The notes beneath the pieces are model-generated. The model was given only the letters and a program-made list of their open reading frames with translations, was not told where the DNA came from and ran no database searches. From Candidatus Omnitrophota bacterium (lineage in GTDB: Bacteria > Omnitrophota > Gorgyraeia > Gygaellales > Profunditerraquicolaceae): a stretch of DNA of 5,479 nucleotides. Location: NCBI GenBank assembly GCA_023247875.1, contig JAHFFQ010000104.1, forward strand, positions 1-5,479, in the 5' to 3' direction. This document shows positions 1-5,479 of the stretch, piece after piece (within the stretch, counting starts at the first letter, position 1; every line of letters starts with the position of its first letter). Position numbers and translations under genes: made by a program.

Positions 1-2197
1 TTCCAACAATAAAGCTCTTTTTCGCCTCGGCTGCTTTCTGGATGAGATCCTTCATTTTCTCAGTATCCTTGGAGCCCGTCTTTTTCTCTAAGGAAGCCAA
101 CTCCTGGTTAAGGGCCTTGAGCACGTCATCCACCTGGGATACCGACTGGGCATTATTCAATTTATCCATGAGCTTATCCATTAATTCCTGCTGCTCCGAT
201 CCCATCTGCTGGCCCTGTTGTAATGAGCTTTGGAGGAGATCCGAGAGCTTTTCCTTGTAATCCACCGAACTGCTCTTTCCTAAAGAGCCCTCCTCTTTAC
301 CCATATCCGCTAATTCCAGTTTCGCGGCAAGAAGCTGCTGGAGATTCTCGGTCTCTTTTACCAAATTATCCCTGGCATCTTTAGTGATATTACCCTGCTT
401 GTAAAGTGTATCTAATGACTTCTGCATCTTTGAGGCAGCGGATGTGACCTGGTCTTCCCTGCGCCCCGAACCCATTTTCATCAATTCTCTCACTAATCCT
501 TCGCCGGAATCCGAAAGGTTGCTTTCCTTGATCTGCTTCTTGGCGGACTCCGTAGATTCTTTAATAAGCTCCCCTAACTTCGCTTCCAGCATATTTTTCG
601 CTTCCGAGGGCATCTGAGACTCGTTCGCTTGGCGCATCTTCTCCAAAAGACCGGAGATCTGTTTTGCGACTTCCTTCGGGTCATTGGATTCTTCGGCAGT
701 GCCGAGAACACCTTCTAGATCATACGGCTTGCCTGAGTCCCGGCCGGAGCTTTCTAATTCTTTACGCAGCTGGTTATTTTCTTTAAATGCGACCATTTCT
801 TTTTTTAGATTGAGTATTTCTTCCCCCCGATTAATGAGTTTCTCCTCTCCCGGAGAGCCCGTCCCGCGCATCTTTTCTAACTTTTTATCTATTAATCCGG
901 ATTCGGAGGCTCTCTCCATATCGCTGATTTGCTGGCTTAACTCATTAAAATCCTGCTTTTTATTTTCGTCCAGCCCGTTAATTGCCTCCCGTAAAGAATC
1001 AAATTTCTTGCGGTATGCCTGGTAAGATTTCCATTCCTTAAACTCTTTACCAAGCTGTTTCAGCTGTTTCTTTCCAACATCGGAGATGGAGGACTCGTTT
1101 AGGGTCGTCCGCAGCTGTTCGCTGTATTTATTGATACCGCTAAGGGAATTACTATACTCCATTTTATTCACTGAGCTTAAGATATCGATCTTTTGCCATA
1201 ATCCGACATGGTTATCTTCGATAGTTTTGCCGATATTATTCTTTATGCGGGCCAGGTTTTTCAGTATTTTATTGTCAACATATGTTTTGACCGAATCACT
1301 TAATTCTGCCGCCTTCCTTTCCCCCTGCTCTACATCCAAGCTATGCAGCATGCCCAATATCTTCATTTCGGCTTTTCCGACATCACAGGCATATGGCTCT
1401 TCTTTAACTAAGAGGTCCTGGGTTGATGCCAGCACCTGATACATTTCATCGGTAGAGGCAAGCTGGAATGTCAATCTGGTAAGCTCTGCCTGAATTTGTT
1501 CTTCCTGAAGAGATACCTCCTGCTCTTCTTTTGCCTGCGATTCCAGCTCATCCGCCGAAATTACATCTTCATCCTTCAAATACCCCCATGTTTTTATTTT
1601 TCCGAAGGGGATATTAATGAATAATGCCCAGGCTGTAAGCGCGGCCAAAGAGAGCACAATAACAAAAAGCGCGCTAAGCACGCGCTGTCTTCTTTTTGCT
1701 TTATCCGGCCTGCCAAAAAGAATGTAGAGTTTTATTCTCGCTATCAGCAGAAGATCAGAAATGAATGCCAGGACCAGGATTATAAAAGGGTTATTGTGGC
1801 TCCTTGTTAACGAACATATACAGAAGAATAACAAGATGCTAAAAACCTGCATAGAAGTTAGGTACCCCTGTGAAAATGAACTGAAGCTATTTACCACTAT
1901 TAAAATGGACAGGCTCTTGATACAGATAACAATTACCTCTTGATAGAGAAAAGTGGATTTAAACACATAGTAGACCGTTCCCAGTAAGATTAATAAACTG
2001 GAGGCGAGAGTTGCCAACCTCCTAAAAGAATAAAGCTGATTGCGGCTAACATAAGCTAAGCCCGCGCCTATGATAACTCCGGCAAAGAGATAAATCCGCA
2101 GTGGAGAGGCCTGCGGGGGGAAGAAAAGCAACAGGGGCAAAAAGAGCAGGAAGGTCAAAAGGCATTCTAAATGAAAATAGCGGTCTTTATTTTCCAT
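1..2197 (-). CDS. Polytopic membrane protein with long extracytoplasmic coiled-coil region (C-terminus beyond window)
   Basis: This is the third gene of the MoxR-DUF58 operon. It is open for 732 codons with no stop, so it is partial at the C-terminus. ATG 2197 is the first possible start (in-frame TAG at 2203-2201), lies 8 bases after the DUF58 stop and has no clear ribosome binding site, so translational coupling is likely. About seven hydrophobic segments are seen near residues 10-27, 35-50, 60-79, 86-105, 117-130, 137-153 and 173-197. The basic loop at 154-172 (GRPDKAKRRQR) suggests a cytoplasmic side there, which puts everything after segment 7 outside the membrane. From about 210 to 726 the chain is rich in Glu, Lys, Gln, Ser and Leu with heptad-like spacing and almost no Trp or Cys, as expected for long helices or coiled coil; around 650-690 it is especially Gln-rich. 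The last visible residues (SFIVG) may begin a new domain. The position and N-terminal topology recall TgpA/DUF3488 transglutaminases, and the rod recalls DUF4175-like proteins. No catalytic core is visible, so function is not assigned. Confidence 0.9.
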   Translation of the reverse strand, partial: MENKDRYFHLECLLTFLLFLPLLLFFPPQASPLRIYLFAGVIIGAGLAYVSRNQLYSFRRLATLASSLLILLGTVYYVFKSTFLYQEVIVICIKSLSILIVVNSFSSFSQGYLTSMQVFSILLFFCICSLTRSHNNPFIILVLAFISDLLLIARIKLYILFGRPDKAKRRQRVLSALFVIVLSLAALTAWALFINIPFGKIKTWGYLKDEDVISADELESQAKEEQEVSLQEEQIQAELTRLTFQLASTDEMYQVLASTQDLLVKEEPYACDVGKAEMKILGMLHSLDVEQGERKAAELSDSVKTYVDNKILKNLARIKNNIGKTIEDNHVGLWQKIDILSSVNKMEYSNSLSGINKYSEQLRTTLNESSISDVGKKQLKQLGKEFKEWKSYQAYRKKFDSLREAINGLDENKKQDFNELSQQISDMERASESGLIDKKLEKMRGTGSPGEEKLINRGEEILNLKKEMVAFKENNQLRKELESSGRDSGKPYDLEGVLGTAEESNDPKEVAKQISGLLEKMRQANESQMPSEAKNMLEAKLGELIKESTESAKKQIKESNLSDSGEGLVRELMKMGSGRREDQVTSAASKMQKSLDTLYKQGNITKDARDNLVKETENLQQLLAAKLELADMGKEEGSLGKSSSVDYKEKLSDLLQSSLQQGQQMGSEQQELMDKLMDKLNNAQSVSQVDDVLKALNQELASLEKKTGSKDTEKMKDLIQKAAEAKKSFIVG

Positions 2198-2205
2198 AAT
2201 CTACA

Positions 2206-3432
2206 TCAGAATTTTTCTTCCAGGTTATCTTGACGAGCGATATAAATAGGATTCAATTTAATTGTTTCGGATACGTCAACACTGTAATCTTTTATATCTT
2301 TGGGGCCGGGACTATCCTTAAGAAATGTGGAAGAGATCAGGACTACGGGTATCAAAGAGACGTTTCTGGCTCCTAAAGAAAGCATGGCCGGAAGATAAGC
2401 CTTATTTTTATCCGTCATCACGACAATCAAGCTTGAATCCTCCAGGATATCGCGATGAAAAGTTTCAAAGAGCTCCAGTAAAGTCACCCTGCTCTCTGGT
2501 TGCGCAATGGTCAAGAACTTAAAGATCTCCTCCAGGTGATCGGCCCCCTTGTTGAAGGGCAGATGGACTACTTCCCCTATATGAGAAATGATCTCAATGG
2601 ATACGCCCAGATTGATGAGATATTTAGCGATAGAGGCTACGATTTTGATAATATATTCCGCTACGGATTCCTTGCCTTCCCCGAAATTATCCTCCTTCTC
2701 CAGGTTGAACATTATGGTCGCCCTAAAAAAGCTCTGGCGTTGATACTCTTTTACGATCAGCTGATTTTTCCGGGCAGAAGCCATCCAATGTATCTTCTTT
2801 AGCGGGTCTCCTCTTTTATACTCCCGTACCCCGTAAAATTCATCATCATCTCCGCTTACGCGCGATGTCTCAAGGCCAAGCCACGGGGATGTGCCTTTGT
2901 TTAAAGCCGGAAAGTTACGGATAGGGAATGTCCGCGGATAAACATAAAGTTCGGAATATACCGGATATGTTTGCTTAAAGTAAAAAAGGCCGAGCGGGTC
3001 AAAAAAATACGCGGTCAATGGGCCTATATCATACCTGCCCCTTTGGGGGCAGAAACAATGGTATACCAGCTTGTTCGCCGAACCTAGCCCTAAGGAATCC
3101 AGCATAATGAACCTCTGTCTTTCTTTTGGGTAGGTACAGCTTAAATAGTCTTCAAAGACAATGTCAAAAATAGGCAGCAGGCTTTTATTCCTGATTTCTA
3201 ATGTGATCTCCAGTGAATCATCCTCTTCTATTTTAAGGGTTATCTTGCGCTCCAGATAAAGCCTCTTACCGGAATACACCAGGGCCAGCCAGACAAAACT
3301 TACCAGCGGCATACATAAAAGAACCCAGAAAAAAAAGCGGAAGGAGGCAAAAGAGGTCTTGAAACTCATAAAGAGGCTGAATGCGAAGAAGATAAGGAAG
3401 AGGAGCCATTTTCCCAAGAATTTCTTATACAT
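2206..3432 (-). CDS. DUF58 family membrane protein (MoxR operon partner)
   Basis: This is a complete 408-residue protein. Two hydrophobic segments lie at about 9-24 and 33-53. They are followed by a beta-rich segment of about 120 residues (roughly 60-185) in the usual place before a DUF58 core, with motifs such as RGRYDIGP and DPLGLF. The DUF58 signature is clear at 203-230: REYKRGDPLKKIHW, then ARKNQLIVKEY. A von Willebrand factor A-like region follows, and its first strand reads IMFNLEKED (240-248). The metal-site pattern D-x-S-x-S expected there is not present (N243, E245 and E247 occupy those places), so this copy may not bind a divalent ion in that manner. Proteins of this family are almost always encoded beside a MoxR ATPase and are thought to act with it in envelope or complex assembly; their biochemical role is poorly defined. 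The start ATG lies 7 bases after the MoxR stop, which indicates one transcript and probable translational coupling. The family call is secure; function is inferred from context. Confidence 0.95.
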   Translation of the reverse strand: MYKKFLGKWLLFLIFFAFSLFMSFKTSFASFRFFFWVLLCMPLVSFVWLALVYSGKRLYLERKITLKIEEDDSLEITLEIRNKSLLPIFDIVFEDYLSCTYPKERQRFIMLDSLGLGSANKLVYHCFCPQRGRYDIGPLTAYFFDPLGLFYFKQTYPVYSELYVYPRTFPIRNFPALNKGTSPWLGLETSRVSGDDDEFYGVREYKRGDPLKKIHWMASARKNQLIVKEYQRQSFFRATIMFNLEKEDNFGEGKESVAEYIIKIVASIAKYLINLGVSIEIISHIGEVVHLPFNKGADHLEEIFKFLTIAQPESRVTLLELFETFHRDILEDSSLIVVMTDKNKAYLPAMLSLGARNVSLIPVVLISSTFLKDSPGPKDIKDYSVDVSETIKLNPIYIARQDNLEEKF

Positions 3433-3439
3433 GCTTATC

Positions 3440-4369
3440 TTAAGAAATCGGGGTTTGCTTCAACAGGTTATCAATAACCAGCTCGGGCGTCATTCCTGCG
3501 ATTACGGCTTTAGGGCGCAATATTATCCTATGTTTCAATATGCATGGTAAAAGCTTAATAACATCATCGGGCACAACATAATCCCTGCCCTCCATCAGCG
3601 CCCAAGCACAACTTGCCTTCATAACGGCAATCGAGGCTCGCGGGCTTGCCCCGTGCTTTACAACTTCGGATTTACGGGTTGATGATACTATTGTAACAAT
3701 GTATTTCAATACATCGGGAGAAACCTGGATTTTCTTGACCTGCTCCTGCAACTTTAAGACTTCTTCAAGGGTCATAACCGGGATAACATCTTCTACGGGA
3801 TGCTTGATCTTCTGCCCGGAGACAATCTTGATCTCCTCCTCCATAGATGCATACCCTATGCTGATCTTCATCAAGAACCTGTCTATCTGGGCTTCTGGCA
3901 AAGCATATGTCCCCTGATACTCTATGGGGTTCTGTGTAGCAATGGTCATAAAAGGCTGCGGCAAAACAAATGTCGCCCCTTCAACAGTAACCTTATATTC
4001 CTGCATACACTCTAAAAGAGCAGATTGCGTACGCGGAGTAGTCCTGTTAATTTCATCAACCAGGAGAATATGGGTAAATACCGGTCCTTTTCTAAAATCA
4101 AATTCGCCGGTCTTGGGGCTATAAACGTATCCCCCGGTAATATCAGAAGGAAGTAAATCCGGCGTAGCCTGCACCCTTTTAAATTCTCCACCTATGGATT
4201 TAGCCAGCGTCAAGGCAAGCATTGTCTTGCCCAGTCCGGGGATATCCTCAATTAAAATATGGCCATTCGTTAATAATCCAATGGTCAGCAACTTAACTGC
4301 TTCCCTTTTTCCCACAATAACCTTCTCTATGTTTGCCACTAATCTATCGATATCCTTATTTGCCATCAT
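3440..4369 (-). CDS. MoxR family AAA+ ATPase
   Basis: This is a complete cytoplasmic AAA+ ATPase of 309 residues, a typical length for MoxR proteins. The nucleotide site is intact: Walker A DIPGLGKT at 42-49, Walker B LLVDEIN at 102-108, sensor 1 ATQNP at 144-148, LPEAQIDRF at 157-165 with the arginine-finger region, and sensor 2 GASPRA at 240-245 in the C-terminal lid. RTTPRTQSALLECMQE (109-124) is the characteristic stretch after Walker B. Members are believed to use ATP to remodel or mature partner proteins encoded in the same operon, often DUF58 or VWA proteins; here the partners would be the two membrane proteins that follow. Two adjacent ATGs (4369 and 4366) compete as the start. GGAGG at 4377-4373 is 3 bases from the first and 6 from the second, so the second (308 residues, MANKD) is the more likely start. 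An in-frame stop at 4393-4391 excludes a longer form. Confidence 0.97.
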   Translation of the reverse strand: MMANKDIDRLVANIEKVIVGKREAVKLLTIGLLTNGHILIEDIPGLGKTMLALTLAKSIGGEFKRVQATPDLLPSDITGGYVYSPKTGEFDFRKGPVFTHILLVDEINRTTPRTQSALLECMQEYKVTVEGATFVLPQPFMTIATQNPIEYQGTYALPEAQIDRFLMKISIGYASMEEEIKIVSGQKIKHPVEDVIPVMTLEEVLKLQEQVKKIQVSPDVLKYIVTIVSSTRKSEVVKHGASPRASIAVMKASCAWALMEGRDYVVPDDVIKLLPCILKHRIILRPKAVIAGMTPELVIDNLLKQTPIS

Positions 4370-4372
4370 CCC

Positions 4373-4380
4373 CCTCCCTT
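4373..4380 (-). promoter_or_regulatory. Ribosome binding site of the MoxR gene
   Basis: Read on the minus strand this is AAGGGAGG, followed by GGG and then ATGATG. Its GGAGG core sits 3 bases from ATG 4369 and 6 bases from ATG 4366, which favours the second Met as the start. It is the only strong ribosome binding site in the three-gene operon, which fits a polycistronic message whose later genes are translated by coupling. Confidence 0.75.
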
Positions 4381-4500
4381 GTAGAATATTTCATTATTCT
4401 CATTCATATTTTTACAAAAGTAGTTGTGTATAGATACTAGCCCGCAAAACTGCCTTTTCGGCATTATAATTTAATCTGGAATTTATTAGCGGCTAAGGTT

Positions 4501-4530
4501 ATTATATAGCAATTTCCAGTATTTTGCCAA
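4501..4530 (-). promoter_or_regulatory. Sigma70-like promoter for the MoxR-DUF58 operon
   Basis: On the minus strand, TTGGCA (4530-4525) is followed by an 18-base spacer and TATAAT (4506-4501). A TG dinucleotide lies just upstream of an overlapping TATATA, so an extended -10 reading is also possible. The -35 box differs from consensus at one position and the -10 box matches it. Transcription would begin near 4494 and leave an untranslated leader of about 125 bases before the MoxR start. A second TATAAT at 4468-4463 has no matching -35 box. Confidence 0.6.
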
Positions 4531-4941
4531 AATATTTTTAATTGGGATTATTTTGAGAATTACCGTTCAAGAAGGTGCCTGGAGGGGTCAGATTTTTCTA
4601 TTCTACTTTTCTAATGAATAATTTAATTCAACAGGAAAATCGCAGGAAACTCCGTTAACCGCAGAAATGCCTATAGGATGGCCTAATTCTTGGGCTAAGA
4701 TTACTGGTGAATTTGCCTTAGAAATGGTTAACCTCTAAGTTAATGTTAGAGATATGGTTAGGTGCCTATTATATACTCAGATATTTATAAAATGCAGGGT
4801 TAAAGCTATCCTGGCTAACTAAGAAATTACTCCCATAATACTTTTGCCAGCGAACCATTGGAATTGCTTCTTTTTCTTATTGTATCACGGATAGGAAAGT
4901 TATAAATAGATTTCACTTCTGGATTGCGGGCGATTTAGCAA
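4531..4941. other. Intergenic stretch with no recognised gene
   Basis: I see no convincing coding region, RNA gene or complete mobile element between the operon promoter and the small exported-protein gene. The sequence is AT-rich with frequent stops in all frames. The only open frame of note is plus 4622-4735, which encodes 38 codons without a ribosome binding site. The stretch near 4571-4600 (GGTGCCTGGAGGGGTCAG followed by a T-rich run) resembles in style the short G-rich ends left by IS200- or REP-type elements, but no partner copy or inverted end is visible here. Confidence 0.5.
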
Positions 4942-4958
4942 AAAAGGTGATTCCTTTT
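4942..4958 (-). terminator. Weak terminator-like hairpin after the small exported-protein gene
   Basis: On the minus strand AAAAGG, a 5-base loop (AATCA) and CCTTTT form a 6-bp stem, with the T run continuing to six bases (4945-4940). It lies two bases past the TAA stop of the upstream gene. The stem has only two G-C pairs, so it is a weak intrinsic terminator at best. Its position and T run are the reasons for listing it. Confidence 0.35.
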
Positions 4959-4960
4959 AC

Positions 4961-5368
4961 TTATTTTCCAGGAAACGGCGTTAATCCTTTTTTCAGCCTG
5001 GGGATTACAACTGTTAGCGCGATAGCCGGACTGACATCCCTAAATTGGCTATTTTCGTCCTTAAATTTTATCATCATGTCTATAAGGTCGCCTAAGGTCA
5101 TATACTGGCAGTCATTAAGGAATTGCTTGGCAGCACCGTCATCGGTAGATTCCAACTGCATGGCATCCACAAAACCGGCGATATAAGCAACGTAGATCAT
5201 TCTTCTTGTCGCTTCATCCATTCCGCGAGTCTGATTGTACAGGCTCTTTGTCAAAACCATATGGATATTGTTCTTCACAGGTTCGATCTTGCGATTCCTG
5301 TCCAGGGCAAACAGGGTCCCGGTTAAAACTACAATGAATAAAAAAGTAGCTAATAATTTAATCCTCGT
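4961..5368 (-). CDS. Small exported protein, possibly Rap1a/Tai-like, with apparent ACG start
   Basis: The frame runs from an in-frame TGA at 5401-5399 to the TAA at 4963-4961. The first canonical start is GTG 5278 (105 residues), but it has no ribosome binding site and would discard a clear signal peptide encoded just upstream. From ACG 5368 the product is 135 residues: RIKLLATFLFIVVLTGTLFA gives a short basic n-region, a hydrophobic core and probable cleavage after Ala21. AGGAGG at 5380-5375 is 6 bases from this ACG, which is ideal spacing; ATT 5362 (12 bases away) is the alternative. The mature part is about 114 residues with a single Cys (C87), so no disulphide within one chain. YIAGFVDAMQ (62-71) and CQYMTLGDLIDMMIKF with SPAIAL (87-118) resemble in pattern the GYVxGxxDA and C-x-x-x-T-x-x-Q-L motifs of Rap1a/Tai-type periplasmic proteins, but I regard this as a weak family suggestion. 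It has its own promoter and is separate from the MoxR operon. Confidence 0.8.
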   Translation of the reverse strand, partial: TRIKLLATFLFIVVLTGTLFALDRNRKIEPVKNNIHMVLTKSLYNQTRGMDEATRRMIYVAYIAGFVDAMQLESTDDGAAKQFLNDCQYMTLGDLIDMMIKFKDENSQFRDVSPAIALTVVIPRLKKGLTPFPGK

Positions 5369-5374
5369 TTTTGG

Positions 5375-5380
5375 CCTCCT
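5375..5380 (-). promoter_or_regulatory. Ribosome binding site that decides the start of the small exported protein
   Basis: This is a perfect AGGAGG on the minus strand, preceded by CA. Six bases (CCAAAA) separate it from ACG 5368, which opens the signal-peptide frame. GTG 5278 is almost 100 bases further on, so this site cannot serve it. The site is the main evidence that translation begins at 5368 or at ATT 5362. Confidence 0.75.
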
Positions 5381-5434
5381 TGCAATTTTATACTTAGCTC
5401 ACCACAGGCTATATGTTCCCTGCCTGCAACTAAT

Positions 5435-5462
5435 AGTATAATCTTAGATAAGATTCGGTCAA
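5435..5462 (-). promoter_or_regulatory. Sigma70-like promoter of the small exported-protein gene
   Basis: On the minus strand TTGACC (5462-5457), a 16-base spacer and TATACT (5440-5435) form a good sigma70-like promoter; each box differs from consensus at one position. Transcription would start near 5428, about 60 bases before the proposed start at 5368. The spacer is one base shorter than the usual 17. Confidence 0.55.
5440..5455. promoter_or_regulatory. Perfect 16-bp inverted repeat inside the promoter spacer (candidate operator)
   Basis: AATCTTA and TAAGATT are exact reverse complements separated by two bases. The repeat occupies nearly all of the region between the -35 and -10 boxes and touches the first base of the -10. 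This is a classic place for a dimeric repressor or spacer-twisting activator to bind. No regulator gene is visible in the window. The bases are AT-rich, so a chance palindrome is possible. Confidence 0.45.
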
Positions 5463-5479
5463 GCTTTATATTGCTCACC

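Noticed and set aside
42..1943. Several plus-strand open frames opposite the third gene (for example 684-1025 and 1086-1439).
   Set aside because: They are antisense shadows of the continuous minus-strand coding frame, are Ser/Leu-rich as expected from such shadows, and lack ribosome binding sites.
2325..4433. Plus-strand open frames of 63 to 100 codons opposite the DUF58 and MoxR genes.
   Set aside because: They lie antisense to two clearly recognised protein families and show no family features of their own.
4451..4463. Short hairpin TGCC-TTTTC-GGCA in the MoxR leader.
   Set aside because: A 4-bp stem with no T run fits neither a terminator nor a riboswitch element.
4622..4738. Plus-strand 38-codon frame containing MPIGWPNSWAKI, with a possible ATG at 4667.
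   Set aside because: It has no ribosome binding site or promoter, begins right after a stop and matches no family I recognise; it could be a gene remnant, but nothing supports that.
4961..5278. The shorter GTG-started 105-residue form of the small protein.
   Set aside because: It has no ribosome binding site and leaves the signal peptide and the perfect AGGAGG upstream unexplained.
5123..5441. Plus-strand frames opposite the small exported-protein gene.
   Set aside because: They are antisense to a frame with a signal peptide, ribosome binding site and promoter, and have none of these themselves.
5397..5479. The 7-mer GCTCACC occurs at 5397-5403 and again at 5473-5479.
   Set aside because: Two copies of a 7-mer at this distance are weak evidence, and the second copy is cut by the window edge, so its extent cannot be judged.

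Overview
The window is a bacterial locus with every recognisable gene on the minus strand, so it reads from right to left. It has AGGAGG-type ribosome binding sites, a sigma70-like promoter and a cleavable-type signal peptide, and base composition is moderate to slightly AT-rich. The gene set is typical of bacteria with an envelope-directed MoxR/DUF58 system. I cannot place the organism from the sequence; an uncultured phylum such as Omnitrophota is only a guess.

From right to left. (1) 5368-4961 is a small exported protein of about 135 residues. It has a promoter at 5435-5462, and a perfect 16-bp inverted repeat fills nearly all of the -35/-10 spacer. Its best-placed start codon is ACG, because no ATG, GTG or TTG precedes the signal peptide. 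(2) 4960-4370 is about 590 bases without a convincing gene. It holds a weak terminator-like hairpin after the small gene, an unassigned AT-rich stretch, and a good sigma70-like promoter (TTGGCA, 18 bases, TATAAT) about 130 bases upstream of the next gene. (3) 4369-3440 is a complete MoxR-family AAA+ ATPase. (4) 3432-2206 is a complete DUF58 membrane protein. (5) 2197-1 is the first 732 residues of a large membrane protein that runs off the left edge; I translated it by hand because it has no stop in the window. It has about seven transmembrane segments followed by more than 500 residues of charged, Gln/Glu/Lys-rich, probably coiled-coil sequence.

Genes 3 to 5 are separated by only 7 and 8 bases and almost certainly form one operon. 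In known MoxR operons the ATPase is thought to act as a chaperone or remodelling factor for the partner proteins encoded next to it, and a DUF58 protein commonly follows. The third position is often taken by a polytopic transglutaminase-like protein (TgpA/DUF3488). The third gene here has a multi-spanning N-terminus like that of TgpA, but its large domain after the membrane part is a long helical rod, so far without a transglutaminase core. That makes it either a TgpA relative with a very large insertion, a DUF4175-like coiled-coil membrane protein, or something new. The part that would decide this lies outside the window.

The most useful points to recheck are the coiled-coil third gene, the missing canonical start of the small exported protein, and the palindrome inside that gene's promoter.
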